The notes under the pieces: generated by a model
What the model was told of the DNA's origin: nothing
Seen by the model: the letters and a program-made list of their open reading frames with translations, nothing else
Database searches by the model: none
From: a virus
Virus record (IMG/VR): IMGVR_UViG_3300006789_000086
Location: 1 to 33,139 of that record
Length of the DNA: 33,139 nt
Reading direction: 5' to 3' (one strand)
Made by a program: the position numbers and the translations under genes
Shown here: one piece after another, positions 7,159-14,249 of the stretch
Layout: every line of letters begins with the position of its first letter
Numbering within the stretch: position 1 is the stretch's first letter

Positions 7159-8846
7159 GCGTCGCCCCATGTGGGGCCAGTCGTCGCTTCGGCGGTAAAG
7201 CGTACCGCACCAAGGGCCTCGGGGAAAGCGCTGTTCGCTGCTTCCTCCATAACCTCTTGGACCGCCTGGGCTTTGGTTGCTGACACTCCTCCGGTCAGCA
7301 CCTCGTCGTGGACCGAGAGCAAGGGCTCGTGGCCTGCCCCCTCAACCGCGACCAGCGCCTTGCGCATGATCTCGGCAGCGGTCCCTTGGACCCGCATACT
7401 GATCCCCGGCCGGGTGTCGTCGTTGCCTCCGAAGACTCGGGTGCGCCCACCTTCGTTGCGGACAATGAAGTACGCTGCCGCCTCCTGCCAGACCCCGCCC
7501 ATCCACTCGTTGAGGTGATGTAGGTTGGTCAGGTAGTCGTCGAGGAACCGCTGTGCCTTGGCCTTGTGGACCTTCAGCTCGATGGCCAGTCGCTTGGCTC
7601 CCATCCCGTTGAGGATGCCGAAGTTGACCGCCTTGGCCCCGAACCGCTCTTCGTCGGTGATCTGGTCAGGGCGTTTAGACAGCATGACAGCCGCCACCTC
7701 GCGGTGCGGGCACCGACCAGCGGCGAAGGCTTCGAGGAGAACGGGCTCGTTGGCCAGGGCCGCAGCCACCCGTAGCTCCACTTGGCTGTAGTCACAGGCG
7801 ATGATGCCGGTGTTGTCCGGCGAGGTCATGCACTGCCTGATCGCCTTGCCCACAGGCCCCCGCTTCGGGATCTGCTGAAGGTTCGGGTCAGCGCAGGAGA
7901 AGCGCCCGGTGACGGTCATGGTGCTCCGCGTCTCGGGGTACAGGATGCCGTCTCTGGCCTTCGCCGCCAGCGGCAGCGTGAACGACGACCGCAGCTTCAG
8001 GGTCTTGCGGTGCTCGACGATCGTTGCCACCAAGGCATCGCCGCCCTCGATGAGGCGGTTCATGGTAAGCGCGTTGGTGCTCGGCCGCTTGGTCTTCTTG
8101 GTTCGGGGTAGGGTTCTCCCGTTGGCCATGAGCCACTCGCCCACCTTCATCGGCGAGCGTACGGTGTCGGCATCGATGCCGGCTGCAGCCAGCTCGTCCT
8201 CCAGGGCAAGGATGCTGGCATCCACCTCGGCCTCGACCGCCGCCAGCCGCTCGGGGATCAGGCGCAGCCCACGGTTCTCCATGCGCAAGAGGGCTTGCTC
8301 GGTGCGCCAATCCTCGTCGCGCTGCTTGGCCCCGAACTTCTGGGCCATCAGGCTCGACACGAGCAAGTCGTTGGCGAGGTACTCACAGAGATCCTGCTCG
8401 GGTACCTCTGCAATCCTGCCCTGCTTCAGCAGTGCCGGCGTCGGGATGTTGGGCCACCCGTAGACTGCAGCCACGTGGTCCATCGACTTGCGGCCAGCGG
8501 TGTTCTTGTAGTAGAGAGGCAGCAGCGTGTCCCACCAGGGCTCGACCGGGATCAGGTCGAGGGCATGGAAGTCGAACCGCAGGTTGTGGCCGACGAAGCG
8601 AAGGCGTGTAAACACCTCCTCGAGTCCCCACTCCTCGTACTCGTCCCGGGACACGATGAAGCAGTGCTGCCCACCCAAGGGCATCAGGCCGATCCACCAT
8701 GCGTAGTGCTTGGCGTCGGGACCCCGGACCTCGAGCCCGTTGGTCTCGGTGTCCATGACCCATTGGGTTTCCGTACCGGCCCGGTCGATCACCTGCTTTA
8801 GCCGAGTCTCGTTGAGCCTGTGCCAGATGACTTCAGGGTTGCTCAC
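7155..8846 (-). CDS. Family A DNA polymerase with 3'-5' exonuclease
   Basis: 563 residues from a GTG start that overlaps the previous gene by 14 bases. Proofreading motifs are complete: ExoI D32/E34 (MDTETNG), ExoII N88/D92 (GHNLRFD), ExoIII Y156/D160 (YLAND). Polymerase motif A has D352 (CDYSQVELR), motif B spans R401 to G414 (RFGAKAVNFGILNG), and motif C has H513-D514-E515. There is no 5'-3' exonuclease domain, as is usual in phages. The position equivalent to E. coli Pol I 762 is Phe (F409). The position equivalent to Tyr766 is Asn (N413), which is unusual. It is the replicative polymerase candidate, encoded downstream of primase and helicase on the same strand. Confidence 0.97.
   Translation of the reverse strand: MSNPEVIWHRLNETRLKQVIDRAGTETQWVMDTETNGLEVRGPDAKHYAWWIGLMPLGGQHCFIVSRDEYEEWGLEEVFTRLRFVGHNLRFDFHALDLIPVEPWWDTLLPLYYKNTAGRKSMDHVAAVYGWPNIPTPALLKQGRIAEVPEQDLCEYLANDLLVSSLMAQKFGAKQRDEDWRTEQALLRMENRGLRLIPERLAAVEAEVDASILALEDELAAAGIDADTVRSPMKVGEWLMANGRTLPRTKKTKRPSTNALTMNRLIEGGDALVATIVEHRKTLKLRSSFTLPLAAKARDGILYPETRSTMTVTGRFSCADPNLQQIPKRGPVGKAIRQCMTSPDNTGIIACDYSQVELRVAAALANEPVLLEAFAAGRCPHREVAAVMLSKRPDQITDEERFGAKAVNFGILNGMGAKRLAIELKVHKAKAQRFLDDYLTNLHHLNEWMGGVWQEAAAYFIVRNEGGRTRVFGGNDDTRPGISMRVQGTAAEIMRKALVAVEGAGHEPLLSVHDEVLTGGVSATKAQAVQEVMEEAANSAFPEALGAVRFTAEATTGPTWGDA
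7673..7680 (+). repeat. Related motif GTTTAGAC, copy 1
   Basis: GTTTAGAC inside the polymerase gene. It differs from the GTTTACAC core by one base. Confidence 0.5.
8603..8613 (-). repeat. Dispersed motif GTTTACACGCY, site 2
   Basis: GTTTACACGCC on the minus strand inside the polymerase exonuclease domain, read as Phe-Thr-Arg. Confidence 0.75.
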
Positions 8847-9234
8847 CTTCCACCTCTCTTTCCCAGTGTGCGATCAGCTTGTCCAGCTGGAAGAGCCAGC
8901 TCGGCTGCTCACGGACGCTGTTGAGTTCCCGGATGTCCACCAAGACTTGAAGGTAGTGTTGGGAAAGGGTGTAGGGATCGCCGTACACTCCAGGCGAATG
9001 GTGCGCGCTGACCGGGCAGTCCAGTGCCCACTCTTCGTTGCTCTCCCCGTCGTCGCTCGGGCCGTAGACATCCGTACGGGTGTACGTGATCTTCAAGGGC
9101 TGGATCTCATCGAACTCACTGAAGCACGTCCAGCACATGCCGGCGTTGTAGTCCTCGTCGCAATGCTTACGGGGCGGATTGTCCGGCGGGTCGGGGGCCT
9201 TCCAGGCGTCGTAGCCAACGGGTAGGTCATTCAT
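8833..9234 (-). CDS. Unknown protein with Cys cluster
   Basis: 133 residues from the ATG overlapping the previous stop. An in-frame upstream start would run through the neighbour and is not favoured. The N-terminal third has HCDEDYNAGMCWTC, a possible metal-binding set, but no partner Cys pair further along except one Cys (ALDCPVS). The C-terminus is helical (HYLQVLVDIRELNSVREQPSWLFQLDKLIAHW). No family was recognised. It is translated just before the polymerase, overlapping its start. Confidence 0.7.
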   Translation of the reverse strand: MNDLPVGYDAWKAPDPPDNPPRKHCDEDYNAGMCWTCFSEFDEIQPLKITYTRTDVYGPSDDGESNEEWALDCPVSAHHSPGVYGDPYTLSQHYLQVLVDIRELNSVREQPSWLFQLDKLIAHWEREVEGEQP

Positions 9235-9599
9235 AGTGTTACCTCGGCGTTGGCGTACATGTTGTCCATGGGGTCCTGCGTGCCGTGGCACGCCTCGTTG
9301 GCGCACTCCAGCAGGAGGGACGGCTCGAACACTTCGACTAGGAAGGAGAGGGTTGCCTCCGGTCCCAACCTGCGGGCGGCGCTCTTCAGGTCGGCGGCGA
9401 TCGCCGTCGGCTCGACGGCGGCGGGGATCAATTGTGCTTCAACCTGCTGTCGCCGGAGGTCGAGGTCGTGGGCGGCGGTGGCCAGGGCATGTAGCAAGAC
9501 GGGTTGGTCCACGCCGAAAGCCGCATCGGCAAGGGCCTGGAGTGACTCGACGGCAAGGGAGAGGAGGCGGGCGTGGTGGCGGATCTGGTTGGGCTTCAT
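9231..9599 (-). CDS. Alpha-helical protein of unknown function
   Basis: 122 residues from ATG 9599 (MKPNQIRHHARLLSLAVESL), with AGGA about 9 bases upstream. It is almost entirely helical and Ala/Leu-rich, with a GPEATLSFLVEVFEPSLLLECANEA segment near the C-terminus. The end reads AEVTL, as does the end of the gene two positions upstream (9884-10408), hinting at a repeated coupling sequence. The stop overlaps the next ATG. No family was recognised. Confidence 0.7.
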   Translation of the reverse strand: MKPNQIRHHARLLSLAVESLQALADAAFGVDQPVLLHALATAAHDLDLRRQQVEAQLIPAAVEPTAIAADLKSAARRLGPEATLSFLVEVFEPSLLLECANEACHGTQDPMDNMYANAEVTL

Positions 9600-9633
9600 G
9601 GCTGGGGTCCTACGGGTGAGGGTGGCGGGTGTT

Positions 9634-9882
9634 TCAGATGCTCCAGAACGTGGTCTCACCGATCGAGTGGACCCCGGGCATAGCGGTTAGGAAGGCATGG
9701 GCCATGTCTTCGGTAGCCTCGGGGGACCAACGAGACCAAAGCTCCAGAGTAGTGGGGCGGAGGAGGTAGGGCGAGCTCCCGGTGGGGTCGGGGGTTTCGA
9801 GGAAGTAGGTGATCCAGCCACGGGTGACGATGGGCTGGGTACGGTCGGGATGGTAGAGGGTGGTTTGGATGGCGGAGGTCAT
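9634..9882 (-). CDS. Small unknown protein
   Basis: 82 residues. It is aromatic-rich with a mixed beta pattern (RGWITYFLETPDPTG, LELWSRWSPEATEDMAHAFL), and ends in GETTFWSI. The ATG begins just before the stop of the upstream gene is cleared (1-base separation), so it is probably translationally coupled. A 34-base gap separates it from the next gene. No domain was recognised. Confidence 0.65.
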   Translation of the reverse strand: MTSAIQTTLYHPDRTQPIVTRGWITYFLETPDPTGSSPYLLRPTTLELWSRWSPEATEDMAHAFLTAMPGVHSIGETTFWSI

Positions 9883-9883
9883 G

Positions 9884-10408
9884 CTACAGGGTTACTTCAG
9901 CGTGAATGACAGGCGCGATGCGCCCATCGGGAAGGGAAAGGCCATGCTCGAGGAAAGCGTTTACACGCCCCCCGTTGGCCTGCGGGTCGCCCGGCTCGAA
10001 CGCCTGGGCCATGATCCACTCGTGTCCCTTGCAGGCAAGGAACTCGGGGATCGGGTAGTCATGGGAGTTGAGCAGCTGCCACCCTACATCGACCCACTTG
10101 ACCTCCAGGCGGACAGGCGCCCAAGGGGTGCCTCGCAGCCAATGGTCTTCGAGGCGACGCCAAGCTCCAGGGCGTACCGGCTTGTCGTTGAGCAAACTCA
10201 AAGGCCCCGGGTCGAGGCGCAAGGTGTAGCCTCGCCGCCTGTGTAGACAGGCCAGGAACGGCGCCTGTCTCGACAGCGCTCGTTGGGGCAGCGCGGTGAC
10301 AGGAGCCTCGCCCCAGTTGGGCACGGGGCGAGCAGTGTTCGCCTTGCGCAGCGCCTTCGCTTGAAGCATGTTTACACGCTCCGTGAGTTGTCGTAGGTAG
10401 TGGCTCAT
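9884..10408 (-). CDS. Basic unknown protein following the helicase
   Basis: 174 residues. The N-terminal 60 residues are basic and helical (YLRQLTERVNMLQAKALRKANTA), and the rest is mixed (PGAWRRLEDHWLRGTPWAPVRLEVKWVDVGW). The ATG overlaps the helicase stop, so the two are coupled. Two GTTTACACGCY sites (9959, 10370) lie inside it. It contains no P-loop and no known nuclease motif. A helicase partner or loader is possible only by position. Confidence 0.65.
   Translation of the reverse strand: MSHYLRQLTERVNMLQAKALRKANTARPVPNWGEAPVTALPQRALSRQAPFLACLHRRRGYTLRLDPGPLSLLNDKPVRPGAWRRLEDHWLRGTPWAPVRLEVKWVDVGWQLLNSHDYPIPEFLACKGHEWIMAQAFEPGDPQANGGRVNAFLEHGLSLPDGRIAPVIHAEVTL
9959..9969 (+). repeat. Dispersed motif GTTTACACGCY, site 3
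   Basis: GTTTACACGCC on the plus strand, inside a minus-strand gene that reads it as Arg-Val-Asn. Confidence 0.75.
10370..10380 (+). repeat. Dispersed motif GTTTACACGCY, site 4
   Basis: GTTTACACGCT on the plus strand near the start of the gene after the helicase, read on the coding strand as Arg-Val-Asn. Confidence 0.75.
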
Positions 10409-11523
10409 ATCGGGAGTCGGGCTCGGAGGGTTCGGGGTACGTGGAGCCGACGCCTTGCCCGAGTCAACATGACATAGAGCAGGCGGACAGTTTGCGGCTC
10501 GCGTCGTTCAAACCGCTCGAGTGCCACCCGTGACCAAGGGAGCAGGTAGACGTCATCGGCCTCCGCTCCCTTGGCAGCGTGCCCCGTGGACAGGACTAGC
10601 TCCTCGTCGGCTCGGCCTACCTTGGGCACGATGCCTGTGCCCCGCAGGCCCCAACCACGGAAGGCCTTGGCCACCGAATGCCGAGAGTAGCCGAGCACGA
10701 GGCCACGGCGGGGCGGGCTGTCGGGTCGCCACGTGAGCAGCTGGGTGCTGTGGTCGGCCCGGAACGTCGCCGCCGGCCGGTCGTAGTAGGACCGCAGCGC
10801 AGCCGCAGCCACCGACGCCACGTTGTCGCCGACACGCCAGCCCTTGTTGAGCACCTCGGTCTCGTCGGCGCGTTGCCAGACAGGCGGCAGCTGTGCCCCC
10901 TTCATCCCCTTGCTCTCGCCGAAGATAGCCTGTCCCGGGTCGCCGAAGGTCCAGACGTTGCCGTCTGCCTTCACCAGTGCAAGGGCCGCACGAAGCTCGG
11001 TCCAGCTCATGTCCTGGGCCTCGTCGATCATCAGGCAGTCGTACTTCTCGGCCTCGGGTACCGGGGCACCGTCCTCCAGCCAGCGAGCCAGCGGGAGCAG
11101 GTACTTGATCGGCCCCTTGGGCAGCTCGCTGTCGAGGTCGAAGGGCGGGTCACCATCGCGCCAGTCGTGCAGCGCCTTGGCCATGAAGTCGAGTTGGTCT
11201 CGAGCCCGACGGCTGGGTGCGTCCAGGAGGTACTGATCGAGGGCCGTGTCGAACAGGTGGTGGATCTTCCGGGCAGTGTACGCTCGGTTCGAGTAGGCCA
11301 CCCCTGCCTTCGCCCCCTTCAGGTAGTCACGGACGTACGGCCACGTCAGCGAGTACACTGTCCCTGATGGCACGTCAGGTGCCCGTTGCTGTAGGACAGC
11401 CGCCGCATCATTGGTGTAAGTGACGACTGCCCCGTTCTCTGTGGTCCAGGCCGAAGCCTCTGCAACGATCCGCCGGGTCTTGCCTGTGCCCGGCGGTCCA
11501 TCAATCGCTACTACCCTCGGCAT
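10405..11523 (-). CDS. Compact SF1 (UvrD/RecD-like) DNA helicase
   Basis: 372 residues, about half the length of cellular UvrD. Motif I is GPPGTGKT (residues 9-16), motif II IDEAQD (166-171), motif III FGDPGQAIFG (193-202), motif V STGHAAKGAEADDVYLL (about 316-333) and motif VI RLLYVMLTRARRRLHV near 345-360. The accessory 1B/2B domains must be minimal. It would use ATP to unwind or translocate on DNA. It overlaps the 3' end of the PrimPol gene by 23 bases and couples to the next gene. No hexameric helicase was found in the window, so this may serve at the fork. Confidence 0.9.
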   Translation of the reverse strand: MPRVVAIDGPPGTGKTRRIVAEASAWTTENGAVVTYTNDAAAVLQQRAPDVPSGTVYSLTWPYVRDYLKGAKAGVAYSNRAYTARKIHHLFDTALDQYLLDAPSRRARDQLDFMAKALHDWRDGDPPFDLDSELPKGPIKYLLPLARWLEDGAPVPEAEKYDCLMIDEAQDMSWTELRAALALVKADGNVWTFGDPGQAIFGESKGMKGAQLPPVWQRADETEVLNKGWRVGDNVASVAAAALRSYYDRPAATFRADHSTQLLTWRPDSPPRRGLVLGYSRHSVAKAFRGWGLRGTGIVPKVGRADEELVLSTGHAAKGAEADDVYLLPWSRVALERFERREPQTVRLLYVMLTRARRRLHVPRTLRARLPI

Positions 11524-13093
11524 CCTTGTCCTCCTTGGCCTTCAACCTAACGTAGGTCTCGTACTGTGCCCCGATGAACTCTTGTGCTTCGTCAGGGAGC
11601 AGGGCCAACGAGCACACCATGACCTTCGCCTTGCTCTGCATGCCAACCAGGGTCTTGGTGCCGAGGAACTGACGGCACATCTTCTTGGTCTTGCTGATGT
11701 CGCCCAGCTGGGTCATCAGGATCTCTTGCAGGTAGGGCGACAGCACCAGCGAGGCCAAGCTCTCCTCTCCCTTGGGCCACACCACGAAGGGCACGGCCAT
11801 GCCGCTCGGTCGCTTCGCAGTCCAGGCTTCGAGGAAGGTCAGGTCGGCCGCAGCTGTCCTCGCCCACTCCTCGATGATGGTCCAGAAGCGCTCCTCCAGC
11901 GGGATGCCTAGGATGTCGACGCCCTTCTCTGCGTGCAGCATGAAGTCAAGCGCCCTTGCCCACCCAGGCTGGATGAACAAGGGGCTTCGGGCGACGGTGT
12001 CCAAGGGGGAGCCGGCCAGCGTGGCCAGGGCGGGCAGCAGGTTGCGCAAGTCGGCCAGAGCTGTCACCTTCTTGGCCTCGTTCCTGCGCTTCGCTGACCC
12101 GCCGAAGCCTACCAGTGTCTCCTTGAGCTTCCCTTGGCTGTCGAACACCTCGACCATCCAGGGCACGGCACCGAAGACGCCTTCGCACTCGGCCTTGACG
12201 TCAGTGACCGTAGGGTGTTTCTCCCTAGCTTGGTACTTCTCGCCGTTCTTGCTGCCGACTGACCAGCCGGAAGCGATAGCCGTGCGGAACTCCTTCTCGC
12301 TGAACTCGCCGAGCCGTGGCTTCAGGTGCTCCCACAGCCCAGGCATCAGCTCTTGATCTACCTGGGTGCCTGGATGCAGCCGGCCGAGCACTTGCCCCAC
12401 CTTGGCCACGAAGTTGTTGCGTCCCCCTTCGGGGATCGCCTCGGCCAGATGCTCAAGCAGACCAATGAAGTGGATCGCCTCGGTTGGCTTGCCCTTCTTG
12501 GTCTGGCGTGTCTTGCCCTGGTCCTTCCTGGCTACCAGCCGAGCGATCAGGACGTCCGGCGGGAAGGCGAGGCTCGAGGGCGTGTAAACGTCCCCCATCA
12601 CCGTCCGGTACTTGCCGGGCTTCTTCTGCTTGTTGGTGGCCAGGGAGTCGGGCAGCATGATGAGCCGCCGTGCCTTCGATGAGACCCGTACCTCGCCGGC
12701 CACCCCGTTGCCGAAGTCCACCGTTGCAGGCAGGCGCTCTGCCATCAGCTCGGGGGGCAGGCGGAACCATAGGTGGTAGCCACCCGACGGCGTTTCAACG
12801 AGGCCCATCGTGGGGGGCGGTGCCTCGCCAGAGGCCAGCCGAAGCCAAAGGTCGTCGAACGACATCCCGTAGGTGTCGAGGTCAAGGATCAGCAGGGGGA
12901 CCGGGTCACTCGATTGCGGACACAGTACCGCCCCGGTCCCCTTGGACTGGAGAAGGTGGGCATGGGCCAGCTCGTGGTCCTCATCGTCGATGAAGACATC
13001 GAACTCCTTGCCCCCTAGCTTGACGGGGTACTTGCGGCGTCCGGTGGTCGGGAAGACCCAGTAACCCTGCTCACTAAGAGCAAGGTGTGTCAT
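11501..13093 (-). CDS. PrimPol-type (AEP) primase
   Basis: 530 residues. Residues 1-190 fit the bifunctional primase-polymerase N-terminal domain: YWVFPTTGRRKYP opening, metal-binding DLD (D71, D73), SGGYHLWF (H107), and GEVRV (E134) before MLPDS. Residues about 215-285 (EGGRNNFVAKVGQVLGRLHPG, then EKEFRTAIASGW) resemble the PriCT-type primase C-terminal helix bundle. Residues 290-530 have no Walker A, so the usual fused helicase is absent, and I do not recognise this part. It would synthesise primers for the family A polymerase. The ATG overlaps the RHH gene stop (TGATG), suggesting the two are expressed together. Confidence 0.88.
   Translation of the reverse strand: MTHLALSEQGYWVFPTTGRRKYPVKLGGKEFDVFIDDEDHELAHAHLLQSKGTGAVLCPQSSDPVPLLILDLDTYGMSFDDLWLRLASGEAPPPTMGLVETPSGGYHLWFRLPPELMAERLPATVDFGNGVAGEVRVSSKARRLIMLPDSLATNKQKKPGKYRTVMGDVYTPSSLAFPPDVLIARLVARKDQGKTRQTKKGKPTEAIHFIGLLEHLAEAIPEGGRNNFVAKVGQVLGRLHPGTQVDQELMPGLWEHLKPRLGEFSEKEFRTAIASGWSVGSKNGEKYQAREKHPTVTDVKAECEGVFGAVPWMVEVFDSQGKLKETLVGFGGSAKRRNEAKKVTALADLRNLLPALATLAGSPLDTVARSPLFIQPGWARALDFMLHAEKGVDILGIPLEERFWTIIEEWARTAAADLTFLEAWTAKRPSGMAVPFVVWPKGEESLASLVLSPYLQEILMTQLGDISKTKKMCRQFLGTKTLVGMQSKAKVMVCSLALLPDEAQEFIGAQYETYVRLKAKEDKDAEGSSD
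12579..12589 (-). repeat. Dispersed motif GTTTACACGCY, site 5
   Basis: GTTTACACGCC on the minus strand inside the PrimPol gene, read as Val-Tyr-Thr-Pro, a third reading frame relative to sites 1-4. Confidence 0.75.
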
Positions 13094-13317
13094 CAGGCGT
13101 CGTCTTCAGGCTTGCGGAGGTTGGTGGTGGGGGACAGGCGGACTTCCCGCTGCTCAAGCTCGTCACAGTAGCAGCGGGCGGCGGAGCGCATGAAGCCAGA
13201 GAGTGACCTACCCGTCTGGTGGGCCAGCAGCTTGATGCGGTGGTATTCCTCGGGGGTCACGTTGACTTGCATACGGTGGCCACGGAGGTACTCGAACTCG
13301 GTGTGTTGGTTGGACAT
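13093..13317 (-). CDS. Ribbon-helix-helix DNA-binding protein
   Basis: 74 residues from ATG 13317 (MSNQHTEFEYLRG). A longer frame upstream would run into the palindrome and looks non-coding. Residues about 16-50 (HRMQVNVTPEEYHRIKLLAH, then GRSLSGFMRSAARCYCDEL) give the strand-helix-helix pattern of Arc/MetJ/CopG proteins: alternating MQVNV strand, TPEEY cap, and a G-R-S-L-S turn before helix 2. Such proteins dimerise and bind inverted repeats as regulators. The gene begins 23 bases from a 224-bp concentric palindrome, the obvious candidate operator, and its stop overlaps the PrimPol start. It may control the replication genes or mark an origin. Confidence 0.8.
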   Translation of the reverse strand: MSNQHTEFEYLRGHRMQVNVTPEEYHRIKLLAHQTGRSLSGFMRSAARCYCDELEQREVRLSPTTNLRKPEDDA

Positions 13318-13340
13318 GGGCAGACTGGCGGGTCGGATCG

Positions 13341-13564
13341 TAATAACGACCTTTCGAGCTATTGAATCGCCATAAATCCCCGCGCCGAAGGAACTTACGA
13401 CCGAAACGGGCAAAAACACGTTTGGCGCCCGTGCATTCTACACGGCAGGCCACCGCCGGTCCCGCGTCGGACGCGGCGGCGGAACGAAATCCGCCCGTTT
13501 CGGTCGTAAGTGCCGGAGCCACCGCCGCTTAGCGTCCGTTCAATAGCTCGAAAGGTCGTTATTA
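13341..13564. repeat. Concentric palindrome, 224 bp (26-bp outer and 19-bp inner arms)
   Basis: The outer arms 13341-13366 and 13539-13564 are perfect inverted copies, beginning TAATAACGACCTTTCG on the left. The inner arms 13393-13411 and 13493-13511 (starting ACTTACGACCGAAACGGG) are also perfect, and both pairs share the same centre near 13452. The core holds shorter palindromes such as CCGCGTcggACGCGG. The arms are AT-richer than the surrounding genes. It fills most of the 263-base gap between the RHH gene and the accessory genes. An operator, replication origin or mobile-element remnant are all possible. No target-site duplication flanks it (ATCG versus GCGG). Confidence 0.9.
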
Positions 13565-13580
13565 GCGGCGGCTCTTCAGT

Positions 13581-13796
13581 CTACTCACCCAGCGTGAGTC
13601 GGGTGTTCTCCTTGCCTTGGCGGTCGTCGTTCTCACTCACAAGCAAGAACATGTTAGAGGCGTTGAAACGCTTCCTGTCGAGGGCGTCGGGCGGCGCGAT
13701 GCACGGCCCCAACTGACCGGCGAACTCCTTGAGCACCGCCTTGTCGGCGAACGGTACCAAGAGGAAGCAGCGCTTGTCCTCGGGAGGCTTACTCAT
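13581..13796 (-). CDS. Small unknown protein
   Basis: 71 residues. The pattern CFLLVPFADKAVLKEFAGQLGP, then NASNMFLLVSENDDRQG, suggests a small alpha/beta protein. It ends just before the concentric palindrome (17 bases) and its 5' end overlaps the neighbour upstream by 8 bases. It is the last of the small accessory genes before the RHH/primase operon. No family was recognised. Confidence 0.65.
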   Translation of the reverse strand: MSKPPEDKRCFLLVPFADKAVLKEFAGQLGPCIAPPDALDRKRFNASNMFLLVSENDDRQGKENTRLTLGE

Positions 13797-14064
13797 GGCT
13801 GTCCTCCAGCGCGGGGGCCTCGACGATCTTCTCGACGACCTTGGGTTCGGGGAAGTCAGCAGCGGTCACCTGGATCAGCTCGGTGCCCAGCCGGATCGCC
13901 TCCTCGTTGCACAGGGTCAGGGTGAAGTTGGCACCCCCCATCTGGATGGTAAGGTCGAGGCGGTCGCCGGCCCAGCGGCTCTTGGTCACGCGGATCGAGT
14001 CGGAGGAGGCTTGGCTGATGGAGACCTCGCCGGTAGCACGGAAGCGGTCGGTGTCGTAGTTCAT
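13789..14064 (-). CDS. Small beta-rich unknown protein
   Basis: 91 residues with alternating strands (TGEVSISQASSDSIRVTKSRW, then LDLTIQMGGANFTLTLCNEEAIRLG), ending in an acidic, Pro/Val-rich tail. The layout of strands followed by one helix is typical of small single-domain phage proteins, and I cannot place it further. The ATG overlaps the previous stop (ATGA) and the 3' end overlaps the next gene. Confidence 0.65.
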   Translation of the reverse strand: MNYDTDRFRATGEVSISQASSDSIRVTKSRWAGDRLDLTIQMGGANFTLTLCNEEAIRLGTELIQVTAADFPEPKVVEKIVEAPALEDSHE

Positions 14065-14249
14065 TCGGAGTGGTGTGGGTTGGCGCGTTTACGCGCAGAC
14101 TCTTCTTCTTGCAGACGTGCAGCCTTGGCCTCGTGGCCAGCACAGGCTTCGTAGCGCTCTCCCTCGTAGTGAAAGAAGAGCGTGCTCCATTGCCGGCAGC
14201 GTTTGAACGAACACTGGCTCGGCATCATCTTGTCACGCGGCGTGAACAC
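14061..14249 (-). CDS. Small zinc-finger-like protein
   Basis: 62 residues from a GTG start overlapping the previous stop by one base. C13 and C18 (SQCSFKRCRQ) are followed by an aromatic strand stretch (WSTLFFHYEGERYEAC) and then C-A-G-H, giving a C-x4-C ... C-x2-H set that looks like a treble-clef or short zinc finger. The C-terminal half is a charged helix (AKAARLQEEESARKRA). It could bind nucleic acid or protein. The function is unknown. Confidence 0.65.
   Translation of the reverse strand: MFTPRDKMMPSQCSFKRCRQWSTLFFHYEGERYEACAGHEAKAARLQEEESARKRANPHHSE

Noticed and set aside
13341-13564. Pair of outward-facing promoters in the palindrome arms
   Set aside because: The arms do contain TATTA-like boxes, but rightward output would be antisense to the neighbouring minus-strand genes and spacing to a -35 box is poor.
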